From positions 77,875,159 to 77,939,158 of the forward strand of contig CANTUZ010000004.1 of the NCBI GenBank assembly GCA_947846985.1: a stretch of 64,000 nucleotides of DNA, in the 5' to 3' direction. Shown one piece after another: positions 27,243-39,136 of this stretch. The position numbers and the translations under genes are program-made. The notes below the pieces were generated by a model. It searched no databases. It saw only the letters and a program-made list of their open reading frames with translations, and had not been told where the DNA came from. Each line of letters starts with the position of its first letter. Within the stretch, counting starts at the first letter, position 1. The DNA comes from Fratercula arctica (taxonomy: Eukaryota > Chordata > Aves > Charadriiformes > Alcidae).

Positions 27243-27350
27243 TAAGGGCCCCGCCTGGGCTGAAATGGCGTCCTGGGCCTGTGGGCAGGGTGGGAGGGGC
27301 TGGGCAGGGACAGTGAGGCTGGCTGGTGCCCACGGGGCCCTGACAGAAAG
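27243..27350. other. G+C-rich patch beside a CR1 tail
   Basis: About 100 bp of clearly higher G+C (GGGCCCCGCCTGGGCTG, GGGTGGGAGGGGCTGGGCAG) begins exactly where the preceding CR1 ends. I cannot assign it to a repeat family; it may be a fragment of another element. Confidence 0.4.
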
Positions 27351-29040
27351 TTGTTTCCTAAGCACAAAAAAGAGGTTAGGGTGCTATTTGATGCAATTTG
27401 TTCGCTACAACTCTGACCCAGGAGATAGGGGGTCAACACTAACTCAACATTTTCCTCATCCTAAGATCAGCAGAACAAGGACAAAAGCAATACTTCCTTC
27501 TCCTGGCAAGGAAAGAGCGACAGGTGGGCTTCTGAGGCACCACTGGCAATAGGTAGGAATCAGCATTTTTCCAGTCCTATATAGTCCCCAAAGCTGGGGT
27601 TTTTGTTTGGTTGTTGGGGTTTTTTTTTTCCCTATTTTTTTACAGTCAGAGACTTTTGCAAACAGACAAGAGAAATGCCTAATGGTTTCTGGTGTTCCCA
27701 GATGTAGGCAGCCAACACGGGGAGGAGCTTGATGGCAAGTTACTGAATGAGGTTCCAAACCTACAAATAGAGAGGAATGAAATTAAGAGAAAACGACACC
27801 CTTATTAGCGCAAGGTGTAGGAAATAGCTGGGGTGACCGGTGGGTTCCTATTCCATGCCTTCCCCGTGATGGTTCCCTCCCTCAAGCCCCTGTAGAGCAG
27901 TAATATCCCAGAAGAGAGAAAATGGACATGCAGACGGCAACCTCCATGTTGCCACGCGCCCCAGTAACCTCTTGTGGGCATTGCTAACAAACAGGGTGGT
28001 GAGTGGCATCTGCCGGTACCCGCTTTATTTCGGCTGACCTGCTGTATCACTGTTACCAGCAGATCACTGCATACAAATTGTGATGGACAAATTTACGCCA
28101 AATCACGATGTGAGTGACAGGTCATAGCCCAGCCCCATTAGCGCAAGAAAGTGTTTCTTTTCTAGGAACAGCATCTGGCTTACATATAGAGAAAGACAAG
28201 CTATGTGTTACTATTATTAGACCGAATGATTTGGAAACCGTAAGCACAAAACTGAGAGAATGGGTACACGTGTACAAGTACGCTTGCCATGTAAGTGGTT
28301 TTCGAGACAGGTAGGAAAATGTGTTTGATTTGTGGACATATGAGGAATGAGAACCCACCAGGGTGTCCGTTAGTTTCCATCTAACTTGCACATAGCCAAT
28401 ATTGTCTTGCATTTAAACCAGTATCTATTTGGTGGAAATATAAACAAACTTAGGAATCAGGCTAATCAATATTACTATTTGTAAACAACTTATTCAGCAA
28501 AACGAATACATTTATCCACTATCAGTTTCTACTAACGTAGCAGGCATATTTTATTTGTGGTTATTTTATTTTACACCTCATTGTGTAAGGCTGGTTTTTG
28601 CTCTAAACTCCTAGAAGCAATACCAAGCTCCCTTTTCTCACCCTTCCCCCTCCTCTTTCCCCCACTCTCCCTCATCCCTGCTTTGTACAGTGCTGTGTGA
28701 ACCGAAAATGCTTGGAAATATAAGAACCAAATAACCTTCTGATCTGGATAGCAAGCACAGTAGCTGGGGAATTAAATGGTTTGTATAACACTACCCCAAG
28801 CAAAGGTGGTGTTTTTCTTCGGAAAGACTCAATAATTGCAGTGAAAATATGAGTACTTATGGAAGTTAGAAAATTTTATTTATACCCTATTCTGACTATC
28901 CCTTTAGTCTCTGATTTATACACCACTAGTATGAACAAAAAAAATAAATTAAACTTACATGTTTTATTTTTCTACCGGTTTTGCACAAATCTTTCCTTGC
29001 TACAACATTACCAATTTGAATTGCCAGGCAGGGCCCTGTA
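27351..29040. other. Unique sequence, no gene seen
   Basis: No recognised repeat apart from a T/G-rich low-complexity stretch around 27.60-27.65 kb. Open frames reach 100 codons without domains. Confidence 0.45.
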
Positions 29041-29158
29041 CAAACCGTATTAGAACAGAACAGAACAGACTAGACTAGACTAGACTATTTCAGTCGACAG
29101 CAATCATCTAATCAACTGCCTGAACGATTCAGGGCTCACCAAAGGTTAAAGCATGTTG

Positions 29159-30610
29159 TTAAGCGCTCTCCAGCCACTCACCTCCCAATTCACAGTTGTG
29201 CCCAGCACTACCCCATCCTAGGTGCAGAATCTGGCATTTCGACTTGTTAAATTTCATCCCACTAATCACTGCCCAATGCTCCAATCTATCTAGATCCCTC
29301 TGCAAGGCCTCCTGTCCCTCAAGAGTCAACAGCACCTCCCAGTTTGGTATCACCAGCAAACTTCTTAATGGTGCATTCAACTCCTGCATCCAGACCGTTG
29401 ATAAATATACTGAACAGAACTGGCCCTAGGACTGAACCCTGAGGAACGCCGCTGGTGACCGGTCACCAGCCAGATGTAGCCCCATTCACTACAACCTTTT
29501 GAGCTCTGCCCTTCAGCCAGTTCTTCACCCAGCACAACATAAACCCGCTCATCCTGTAGCTGTACAACTTCTCCAGAGGATGCTGTGAGGGACAGTATCA
29601 AAAGTATTACTAAAATCCAGAAAAACTACATTTACCACCTTCCCTTCATCCACTAGGGAGGTGATCTTATCATAGATCAAAGTAGTTAAGCAGGACTTTC
29701 CTTTTGTGAACCTGTGTTGACGGTGCCTGATGACTGCATTATTCTTTAAATGCCTTTCAGTAGTATCCAGTATAATCTTCTCCATAATTTTTCCTGGAAC
29801 TGAGGTTAGACTTACAGGTCTGTAGTACCCTGGGTCTTCCCTCACCCCCTTTTTGTGGATTGGAATAACATTGGCTGCTTCCAGTCAGCAGGGACCTCCC
29901 CAGATTCCCAAGACTGTTGGTAGATGATCGAGAGGGGTCCTACCACAACATGCATTAGCTCCTTCAGAACTCTGGGATGGATCCCATCAGGCCCCACGCA
30001 CTTGTGAACATTCAGCTGATATGGCTGGTCCCTTAAAATTTCAGTGTCCACAAATGGAAAGTCAATGTTCCCACACTTGTGGTCCTCGGACTCAGGGTAC
30101 AGGGCAGCCCGAGGTCTATTAGTATTACTAAAGACTGAGGTAAATAACGCGTTGAATGCCTCCGCTTTTTCTCATCTCTATTAGTCCCTCTTCAACAAGT
30201 GTCAGTCCAATGTCTTCTTTAGACCTCCACTTGCTATTAACATACTTTAAAAAGCCCTTCTTGTTATCCAAAACAACACTGGCCAGGTTCAACTCTAAAT
30301 GAGCTTTGGCCATTAGCTTTGGCCTTTCCTGTCTTCTTCCCGCATATATGAACCACAGCTCTGTACTCTTCCTGCGAAATTTCACCTCACTTCCAGAGAT
30401 CATACAGTTTCTTTTCCTCTTGAGCTCCACGAGGAGTTCCCCGTCCAGCCACGCTGGTTTTCTGACCTGCTTGTTTGACTTACAACGCAGTGGAATTGCC
30501 TGCTCCTGTGCTTCTAAAAGGTGGTTCATGAAGACTAACCAGCACTCATGGACTCCTAAGCCCTCAAAAGAAGATTCCCAGGGTACTCTGCTAAATATCT
30601 CCTTGAACAT
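29159..30610 (-). pseudogene. CR1 ORF2 reverse-transcriptase remnant
   Basis: Degraded RT portion of the element at 29041-31192, scattered over several frames. In order from the 5' side it shows RKPAWLDGELLVELKRKR in the linker (about 30450), VGPDGIHPRVLKEL (near 29985), [18 protein letters not shown] (near 29800), the motif A region FLDFSNTFDTV, and [15 protein letters not shown] sequence near 29420-29460. The catalytic Asp-Asp motif at 29349-29360 reads FAGD instead of FADD, so the first metal-binding aspartate is lost. Frame changes near 30.1, 29.85 and 29.55 kb confirm that it is dead. Confidence 0.9.
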
Positions 30611-31182
30611 TTTGAAGTTTGCTCTGCTGAGGTCCAGGGTAGGAACTCTGCTGTCTTTTTTTTCCTCATTACACTGAAAATTTTAAACTCAACCACTTCA
30701 TGATCACTGTGGCCAAGGCAGCCACCTATCATCACATCCCACACGAGTCCTTCTCTTTTCACAAGCAACAAGTCTAGGAGGCCATCCTTCCTAGTTGGCT
30801 CACTGAGTACTTGTGACAAGAAGTTATCTCCTACAAACTTCAAGAATTTCCAAGACCTGCTCGTAACAGCAGTATGATATTCCCAGTTGATGTCTAGGAA
30901 GGTGAAATCTCCCATAAGGATGAGGGCTACTGATGCAGAAATTTCTCCTAGTTGCCCATAGAATAACTCATCAGTGTTTACACCCTGGCTGGGCAATTGG
31001 TGGTAGACACCCACTGTAACATCTCCTTTGTTCTCCATCCCCCTAAGCCTTGCCCAGAGGCTCTCAACCACGTCGTCACTATCTGTAAGGGCTGTGCAAT
31101 CAAGCTTCTCCCTTACATATAGTCCAACACTGCCTGCCCTGTCTATCCCTCTTGAACAGCCTGTAGACCTCCATCGCTGCAT
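30556..31182 (-). pseudogene. CR1 ORF2 apurinic endonuclease remnant
   Basis: C-terminal part of the AP-like endonuclease domain that nicks target DNA in CR1 retrotransposition. The open frame of 208 codons keeps the GDF.....NW block (30878-30916, GDFTFLDINW) and the SDH motif followed by EVVEF (30685-30708). The N-terminal half of the domain is absent because the element is 5'-truncated at about 31190, and the usual Asn after GDF is Thr here. It is non-functional alone. The linker to the RT region continues in another frame. Confidence 0.88.
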
Positions 31183-31192
31183 TCCACTTGTT

Positions 31193-34100
31193 GAAATTTT
31201 AAATTATTACTTTTTCTTGTGGCACACTTCTGATAAAAGTGTACCTTTCTCCTGGCATCTTCCCTGTCAGATAAGGAACAGCAAGACAACAGCTCTGGGA
31301 TACACTTCTTTCTGAAAGGTCTACCTTCCAAGAACTGCTAAGAAAGGACACAGGAGAGCTCAGAAAGTTTCGCCTGCACACAAAAAGTATTTGAACTTTC
31401 ACAGAACTGTGGTTCCTTAATCTAAGGCTTATAGGGAATTTACAAAGGGCACATTCTCTTCTGGACATGCCTGTAATTCCCATTATCATCAATGGGGGTT
31501 ATAAGCAAGTCGTAACAAAGAATAAACCCTTGTGTGTTAGCATTGCCCCTGTTTAACAGTGTGTAAATCAATACCAATGATTTGACAGTTTTACTTTCAA
31601 TATATTCTGACTCATTTGAAAATCAGTTTGCACTTAACTAATGAAAGAGTACATTTTAATCCTCCTAACGAAAGGCTACAGAACAGCCACTGGAGCCCGA
31701 GCCAAAACCGACAAAGTCAATGGGAAACTTTCACTCGGCTTTAGAGAACTTTGGATTGGTCCCTTAATGAATAACACACAGTTCAGCCCCGCTAAAGAGA
31801 AAAAGATTGCACACAGAATGCAACGCTACTCTGACGCTTAACCTGGCAAAACACAGCTGCTGCTTTAAAAGGAAATTTTCCATATACCCTGTTCCAGACT
31901 TCAGAAAACTTAGCTAACAGCCTACAGTACACTGGAGTTTAAAAATCCAACGTAAGGATAGGGGAGGGAAAAATTACTAAAGGAACTTAAAATGTTACTG
32001 TTCCTTTCTGATGTCCTGTGCCCAACACGTTTCTCCCAACACAACCCTATTATATTTCTAAAAAAATACCGTAAGCATCAGGCTGGAATTAAAAAAAAAA
32101 AAAAAAAAAAAGCACGGAGCAGAGGACTATGCGTAAAGACATTTGTACAGGGAATGCGGAATTCTATTCCTCATACAAGTAATTTTCCAAACTGTCTTGG
32201 AAAAGATGAGAGACAGAGGGATGTGTCCACACATGAGATTAGAAAGTCAGAACAGATTTACAATATAAAGGCCCTTCTGCTGTCTCAAGATACAGCTATT
32301 TAAGGCAGCACAGCGGCTAAAATATTCTTAACAGGATTCTCCCCCAAGGAAACATGAACGCGGGACTCCCAAACAATTTCCTATCTGAGTTTAGTCATGG
32401 ATGCAAAGCTGATCTTACAGCCTCAGTGTAATATGGGGCAGGGTTCCACTCAACTTGCATTAAAATGTGCACAAACTAGACACCTCGACACGGAATGCGT
32501 GTAGTATCGCTGAAGTTTCAGCGGTAATCACACTTCTGTTTAAGCACTTATATTTTCTGTTGCTATTTCGTGCTTCACACCAATTTTTAAAAGACAATGA
32601 TTGTAACGCTAAAGTTCACCGGCTGAAAAAGCGAAGTTAATACTGGTCTTTAAAAAAGCAGTTATCAGTTCGTGCCTTCAAAATGCAGCTCTCGATTCAA
32701 TTCAGTTGAAGTAACTGCTTCATTTCTTTAAAATAATTTCATTCTGAAAATGTTTTTCATAGAGAACATTGCCTACACATGTTAGGAGATCACTGTCTAT
32801 AAATTATGTAGGACAGAAATAGTAGTGTATAATAGCTCTGCTTAAATAAATATGTATTATTTATAGTGTCACAGGTGAAGTACTAAAATGATACAGTCTG
32901 CCAAGAATCTTATTGCAAAAATAACTTGTCCTAAATGCTGAACATGTGTAGTATTGGCTTTTTTCCCCCTGCTATTTGGATATTTTTAGTAAAATTGTAA
33001 TAAAGTATTTCCAAATAAACACTGCATTATTAATGTACTTCTTATTTGCCCTAGGGCAGCTCTGGCATAAATCTATCATTTAAATTCTTTGCTCTTCTTA
33101 CATTACATACAATGGAGCTGGTCCTGATCTCATTTATATTACCTTTTAAACTGGTGGAACTTCACGAACGTTACAGAAACTGCTCCTGATCTACACCACA
33201 CGACACGACAGACAAATGAGGCGTAGCTTTCCTGTACCGGCCTCTGCGTTGTGTTTCCATTTCTAAATCAGTGCTGAAAGCTGAAGTAGCACGTGCAGTA
33301 TTTAATGCTCGAAAATGAACTCCAATCAATATCTTTGCCCTATATTTCTGCTGAAAACCGTACCAGCGCTGTGACAACGCAAGGCACTCTCTCCAGCATT
33401 CCTGCTATTTCACAGAAAGAAAACATATCCTGATTAATTTATCTCTAATTGCACAAATTCTTTATACTTTCAGCACTTGTCATTGTTTGTGATAAGAACA
33501 ACAGGATCAATCAATTTAAAATGGGACTAAAGTACATGGTTCTTAAATTACATTATAGATCTCTTTCCTGTTCAGAGGGGATTAATGTATCAGTATCACT
33601 TTGTAGTTTGGGGCACTAATAATCTTGAACTATCAGGAAAGAAAACATGGCAATAAATTGGGTGCTTTCTTCAGTCGCTGCCACCATGCTGAAATTAAAA
33701 GATAAAACTTAGGAACATGCCCCCCAGCCTTCATATAAGTGTTTAAGTATGCTCATTAAAGATGCTTGCTCGAACATTGAAAGTGTACAATGCTTCGTTC
33801 ATCCAAATAGTATAAATCTATAAATTCAGTCAATTTACCTGGAATTAGAACACTCCTATATCAGCTCTTAGTAAGAAAGCTTTCAGTTTTCCACATACCA
33901 TATAGCTAAAAAAATACATAGATTTAAAAATTGTTATTATTATTAATAAGCTACATTTCTTGTTGCTAATGCCCTTAAAAATGAAAGGGCTCAGGGTCCG
34001 GTATGGCGATTTGCAGGTACCTCTCCAAGTTTTTGGCACACCTCTGCAAGCAAGCAAAGCGATGGAAATCAACCCACGCAGAACCTGATGCGCACATCTG

Positions 34101-36073
34101 GAGGTTTCCAGATCTGCCATCTTCAGTGTTCAGCCAATCACTTACCCAGTATCTACATTTAAAAATGTGCTATTGGTTCAAGGTGCCTTATTCTGGACGC
34201 CAACTGCACAGCAAGAAATTTGGGAGTTTTCCAGCTCGATTTTCTGAGTCTGGCCTCGTTAATTGAGAGCAGCATTTTCTGAAGCACATTTGTAATTATA
34301 CTGTTAGAAGACATCGTAACAAATAATCGCAAAGACGGTAATGCATGAGTCAGTTCTTCAAAGTTGATTACATAGGTAAGATCATTAAGTTCTTTTGAGG
34401 TGTCCTCTGGCAAGTGTTGGAAAGACAACATTGTGCTGCATTCAAGTCAGTGAAATGAGGGTTTTGTCACACACTCGCTTTCAGACTATCGCACCCAACT
34501 CAGCATTTTAATATCCCTCCAATCAAACCATGTTGTGCACAATCTGGGAAGCCAATGAATGCAGAATACCCATCCAACACACACTATAGCACCAGTTTCA
34601 GAAGTTAATATCATGAGAATCCAGTTTTCTTATTCTGCAATAATCTCCATCTTTGTAAGAGAGAATAGAGAGTAAAATGATTATGATCATAACATTGACT
34701 TTATTGTCGCTGAAAAGCGGTGCCTCTCTTCTGAAATTTCATCTGGTCGGTATGAGAAAACCAGCACATTTTAACCTTTAAACAGCATGAGGCATGTGGA
34801 CTAGGAGAAGAATTTTATTTGCGCTCTTGCTGAAAATGTTTCATGAGATTAAAATGGTTTAAAGATTGGTCTAGGTCCACCTGGCATTCCTCTGAATAAC
34901 ATCAGCCCAGCAGTCTTTATGATAGCAGAACAGGGGTTGAAAGTTTCTGTGGAAAAAACAGTAAATCTAATCCCTCCATCTTGGAGAACACTGGTTACGC
35001 TTCAGGGTTTTTCCGTTTCTCGTACCGCTTTCACATCAGGTGGTGAGACAAGAGGACCAAATCCCACTGCAGATAATACAGTCAAATCGATGTTACGCTC
35101 TCCTTCGGAGACTTATTTTTCTAAAGCAAAACTTTGTGCGCATGTGTAAGCATACAGTTAAACGAGGCGGCAGTGCGTGCTGCATACACAGGAAGATCTT
35201 TGTTGGATCTGTCGTCTGTCGGATGTCTGAAAGCCATGTGTTTAACCAACCCAACCGGAGATGCTAGTCTATCCACCTCAAGAGATTCAATACTGCCCAC
35301 CTCCTAGCAAAGTCCAGAGTTTCTCATTCCCTCCCCCCGCACAGACGTGAGGCCCCTTGTCTGACATCTGCGTGCGTTTCTGTGATCTCTCTGTAACACC
35401 AGTCCCGCACTCCCTCGTCATCTTTAGCTCTGTGAACCCAGAACCCATTCCTCCTTTACCCAAGGTTGCTTTCTCTGTCCATCTAACCAGGAAGCACAGA
35501 GCACTATGGTCTTCCCTTCCACATTCCGCCACACTCCCATCCTCACCCGGCTTTTGATTTGACGGTATCCCACCACCAACACTTTTTTTTTTTTTTCCTT
35601 TCAGAGTGACAAAAATCTGTTTGGAAGATGCGCAAAACTGGTGGAAGCTGTGCTGAAAAGCCTTGAAAGGATGCTACCGAGGGTGCATTCTCAACACCAA
35701 AAAGTACTTAAGGATATAGCTCTGTTATAAAAGTAGCTAAGACCCACATCTGTGACTTATTTTCCTTCTTTTTCTAGTTTTATTTATTTATTGAGCCAGT
35801 AGGGTTCTGTTCACTGACGCCTAGAACATTTCCTGAAACCTGGAGCAGATCTGATTCAGAAATATCCTTATAAAAAACACACGGAGGCGTACAGTTGATC
35901 TGAGTACAAATACAGCCAAATACTTAAGCTGGAGAAAGACATACCCACGAATAATTATAGTGCTAGCCTCACAATAAAAAGCAAGCTGCATGAGTAAAAA
36001 AAACACCTTTCTTTTTTTCACACTTCCTACAGCTAAATCTATAGCTGTAGGATAGAGATATTTCTCTACATTA
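31193..36073. other. 4.9 kb unique A/T-rich DNA, no gene seen
   Basis: Holds a 21-base A run at 32091-32111 and a T run followed by CCTTTCAG at about 35583-35605 that resembles a splice acceptor. The many frames of 60-103 codons have no domain. No interspersed repeat was recognised. Confidence 0.45.
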
Positions 36074-38130
36074 GAATCATAGAATCATAGAATCATAGAA
36101 CCATAGGGTTGGAAGGGACCTCAGGAGATCATCTAGTCCAACCCCCCTGCCAGAGCAGGGTCACCTAGAGCAGGTTACACAGGAACACGTCCAGGCGGGT
36201 TTTGAATGTCTCCAGAGATGGAGACTCCACCACCTCTCTGGGCAGCCTGTTCCAGTGCTCTGCCACCCTCAGGGTAAAGAAGTTCCTCCTCATGTTTAGG
36301 TGGAACTTCTTGTGCTCCAGTTTGTGCCCATTGCCTCTTGTCCTGTCCCCGGGCACTACTGAAAAGAGCCTGGTCCCATCCTCCTGACACCCACCCTTTA
36401 AGTATTTATAAGTGTTGATAAGATCCCCCCTCAGCCGTCTTTTTTCCAGACTGAAGAGACCCAAATCCCTCAGCCTTTCCTCATAAGAGAGGTGTTCCAG
36501 TCCCCTAATCATCTTGGTAGCCCTCTGCTGCACCCTTTCCAGCAGTTCCCTGTCCTTCTGGAACCGGGGAGCCCAGAACTGGACACAGTACTCCAGGTGT
36601 GGCCTCACCAAGGCAGAGTAGAGGGGGAGGATGACCTCCCTTGACCTGCTGGCCACACTCTTTTTGATGCACCCCAGGATGCCATTGGCCTTCTTGGCCA
36701 CAAGGGCACATTGCTGGCTCATAGTCATCCTGTTGTCCACCAGGACTCCCAGATCTCTTTCCACAGAGCTGCTCTCCAGCAGGTCAGCCCCCAACCTGTA
36801 CTGGTGCATGGGGTTGTTCCTCCCCAGGTGCAGCACCCTACACTTGCCCTTGTTGAATTTCATAAGGTTTCTCTCTGCCCAGATCTCCAACCTGTCCAGG
36901 TCTCTCTGTATGGCAGCACAGCCCTCCGGTGTGTCAGCCGCCCCCCCCAGCTTTGTGTCATCAGCAAACTTGCTGAGGGTGCACTCTATCCCCTCATCCA
37001 GGTCATTGATGAATATATTGAAGAGGACTGGACCCAGTACTGACCCCTGGGGAACACCACTCGTCACTGGTCTCCAACTAGATTCTGTGCCCCTAATCAC
37101 AACCCTCTGAGCTCTATCTTTCAGCCAGTTTTCTATCCACCTTACTGTCCATTCATCTAACCCACACTTCCTAAGCTTCCCTATGAGGATGCTGTGGGAG
37201 ACCGTGTCAAACGCTTTGCTTAAGTCAAGATAGACCACATCTACCGCCCTCCCCTCATCTATCCATCCAGTCATGCCATCGTAGAAGGCTATCAGATTAG
37301 TCAGACATGATTTCCCCTTGGTGAATCCATGCTGAGTACTTCTGATAGCTTTCTTTTCCTCCACGTGCCTTGAGATGACGCCCAGAACAAGCTGTTCCAT
37401 CATCTTCCCAGGGATGGAGGTGAGGCTGACCGGCCTGTAGTTCCCTGGCTCCTCCTTCTTGCCTTTTTTGAAGACTGGGGTGACATTGGCTTTCCTCCAG
37501 TCCTCAGGCACCTCACCTGTTCTCCAGGACCTTTCAAAGATGATGGAGAGCGGCCCAGCAATGACTTCTGCCAGCTCCCTCAGCACTCTCGGGTGCATCC
37601 CATCGGGGCCCATGGACTTGTGAATATCTAAATGATCTAATTGATCCCTCACTCGCTCCTCCTCAACCCAAGGGAAGTCTTCTTCTTTCCCTGTTACTTT
37701 ATTCAATGCCTGGGACTTCTGAGGGCTGGGCCGAGCAGAAAAGACCGAAGCAAAGAAGGCATTCAGTAACTCTGCCTTCTCCGCATCCTCCGTCACCATG
37801 ACTCCTGTCTCATTCAACAGTGGGCCCACAACTTCTCTGGTCTTCCTTTTGCTTCCAATATACTTGTAGAAGCTCTTTTTGTTGTGCTTAACATCCCTAG
37901 CCAGGTCTAATTCCAAGGCGGCCTTGGCTTTCCTTGTTTCATCCCTGCACGCTCTGGTGGCATTCTTGTAATCCTCCCAAGGGGTCAGTCCCTTCTTCCA
38001 CTTATTATAAACTTCCTTCTTCCACTTGAGCTTTTTCTGAAGCTCCCTGCTTAACCATGCAGGTCTCCTGCGTCCCTTGGCCGATTTCTTTCTCTTCGGG
38101 ATGCACCGATCCTGAGCTTGTGGATATTTC
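36074..38130 (-). mobile_element. Young CR1 LINE, 5'-truncated, about 2.06 kb
   Basis: A reverse-oriented CR1 with a well-preserved tail of three to four octamer units (AGAATCAT repeated, 36074-36102). Next come GGTTGGAAGGGACC, a 3' UTR of about 70 bp, and an ORF2 open from its last codon to the 5' break. The 5' end falls at about 38130, in the linker between endonuclease and reverse transcriptase; beyond that point the translation no longer resembles CR1. The uninterrupted frame and intact tail make it the youngest copy in the window. Confidence 0.96.
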
Positions 38131-38204
38131 TTGTTCACATATGATATTTCTCTACATTTGCTTTCTTGTTCATGTGATTTCCAAGCCTGTAAATATTGCA
38201 GCAA
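36165..38204 (-). CDS. CR1 ORF2 reverse transcriptase, 5'-truncated but uninterrupted
   Basis: A 679-codon open frame. Roughly the first 25 residues (38204 to about 38130) come from flanking DNA and the opening codon is TTG, so this is not a complete gene. The CR1 part encodes the linker ([16 protein letters not shown], residues about 46-61), then the reverse-transcriptase domain with [40 protein letters not shown], motif [12 protein letters not shown] (D327), [19 protein letters not shown], and the catalytic FADD (D415, D416). The conserved C-terminal region follows ([68 protein letters not shown]). In CR1 this enzyme copies element RNA at a nicked target. The endonuclease domain, ORF1 and 5' UTR promoter are missing, so autonomous activity is not expected. 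Confidence 0.9.
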   Translation of the reverse strand: MLQYLQAWKSHEQESKCREISYVNKKYPQAQDRCIPKRKKSAKGRRRPAWLSRELQKKLKWKKEVYNKWKKGLTPWEDYKNATRACRDETRKAKAALELDLARDVKHNKKSFYKYIGSKRKTREVVGPLLNETGVMVTEDAEKAELLNAFFASVFSARPSPQKSQALNKVTGKEEDFPWVEEERVRDQLDHLDIHKSMGPDGMHPRVLRELAEVIAGPLSIIFERSWRTGEVPEDWRKANVTPVFKKGKKEEPGNYRPVSLTSIPGKMMEQLVLGVISRHVEEKKAIRSTQHGFTKGKSCLTNLIAFYDGMTGWIDEGRAVDVVYLDLSKAFDTVSHSILIGKLRKCGLDEWTVRWIENWLKDRAQRVVIRGTESSWRPVTSGVPQGSVLGPVLFNIFINDLDEGIECTLSKFADDTKLGGAADTPEGCAAIQRDLDRLEIWAERNLMKFNKGKCRVLHLGRNNPMHQYRLGADLLESSSVERDLGVLVDNRMTMSQQCALVAKKANGILGCIKKSVASRSREVILPLYSALVRPHLEYCVQFWAPRFQKDRELLERVQQRATKMIRGLEHLSYEERLRDLGLFSLEKRRLRGDLINTYKYLKGGCQEDGTRLFSVVPGDRTRGNGHKLEHKKFHLNMRRNFFTLRVAEHWNRLPREVVESPSLETFKTRLDVFLCNLL

Positions 38205-38713
38205 ATTATTTTATTGAGCCTGACGTGAATATCAAGAAATGATATTTAGAAATTTGCAACACCTTTTAGAAGGAAGGACTCCATAGAATCTAGGAGCGTT
38301 GAGCAGCGTTAGCTACACCACGTTGTGCTTGCCTCCTCTTCTGAGGGGAACCCGATTTCCCCGTCCCCATGATTCTCTCCTACTGTCTTCCAAACAATCA
38401 TTTTTAAAAGCAGCAGGAATCCCGGTTAACGTGGCAGTGCTCATGTGTTTCCACAGAATCGTCTGTAAGGTTGAGAAGTTACCTCTTCTCTTTATTTGCC
38501 ATTCTAATATTGCCGCAAAGTCTCAGACGGTATAATTTTTCCCCAAAACTGTGCTGAATAAATGCCATATGAATACGACAAGCCAGGTTAGGTACTGACT
38601 ACATGTTACTATCAACAATCTAAGAACTTGTTTTGGCATGGGTACAGCACTTCAACAAGAGTAAATATTTTAGAACTCAGGCTATTTCTAACGTCAGCAC
38701 TTCTTACAAGCGT
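38131..38713. other. Unique spacer between two CR1 copies
   Basis: About 580 bp of unique DNA separating two same-orientation CR1 insertions. No gene seen. Confidence 0.5.
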
Positions 38714-39136
38714 ATCATAGAATCATAGAATTACAGAATGTGCTGGGTTGGAAGGGAGCTTTAAAGGCCATCTAGTCCAACCCCCCTGCAGTCAGCAGGG
38801 ACGTCTTCAACTAGATCAGGTTGCTCAGAGCCTCACCCAGCCTGGCCTTGAATGTCTCCAGGGATGGGGCCTCCACCCCCTCTCTGGGCAACCTGGGCCA
38901 GTGTCTCACCACCCTCAGTGTAAAGAACTTCTTCCTAATGTCTCATCTAAACCTGCCCTGCTCTAGTTTAAACCATTGCCCCTCGTCCTATCGCTCCATG
39001 CCTTTGCCAACAGCCCCTCCCCAGCTTTCCTGTAGGCGCCCTTCAGGTGCTGGAAGGGGCTCTAAGGTCTCCCCGGAGCCTTCTCTTCTCCAGGCTGAAC
39101 ACCCCCAACTCTCTCAGCCTGTCTTCATAGGAGATG
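38714..39136 (-). mobile_element. CR1 LINE 3' end
   Basis: Tail ATCATAGAATCATAGAATTACAG, then GGTTGGAAGGGAGC, CCATCTAGTCCAACCCCCC and the antisense ORF2 C-terminus up to CTCTCAGCCTGTCTTCATAGG at about 39136. It is nearly identical over most of its length to the copy at 6445-6815 and reaches about 50 bp further toward the element's 5' side. The reading frame is broken by small indels. Confidence 0.95.

Larger units (their letters stand above)
29041..31192 (-). mobile_element. Old CR1 LINE with endonuclease and RT remnants, internally deleted
   Basis: A reverse-oriented CR1. At its 3' end (29051-29087) the tail is built of pentamers (AGAAC, then ACTAG on the plus strand), not the octamer of the other copies, followed by a 3' UTR piece at about 29088-29161. 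The sequence then jumps directly into ORF2 upstream of the residues that read ELGGEWLES, so most of the C-terminal third of ORF2 and part of the 3' UTR are missing. The 5' end lies inside the apurinic endonuclease domain at about 31190. Stops and frameshifts split the coding region. It is a different, older lineage from the element at 36 kb. Confidence 0.93.

Noticed and set aside
30306..30677. 123-codon plus-strand frame
   Set aside because: Antisense to the CR1 endonuclease/RT linker.
36631..37110. 159-codon plus-strand frame
   Set aside because: It is the antisense shadow of the intact CR1 reverse-transcriptase frame.
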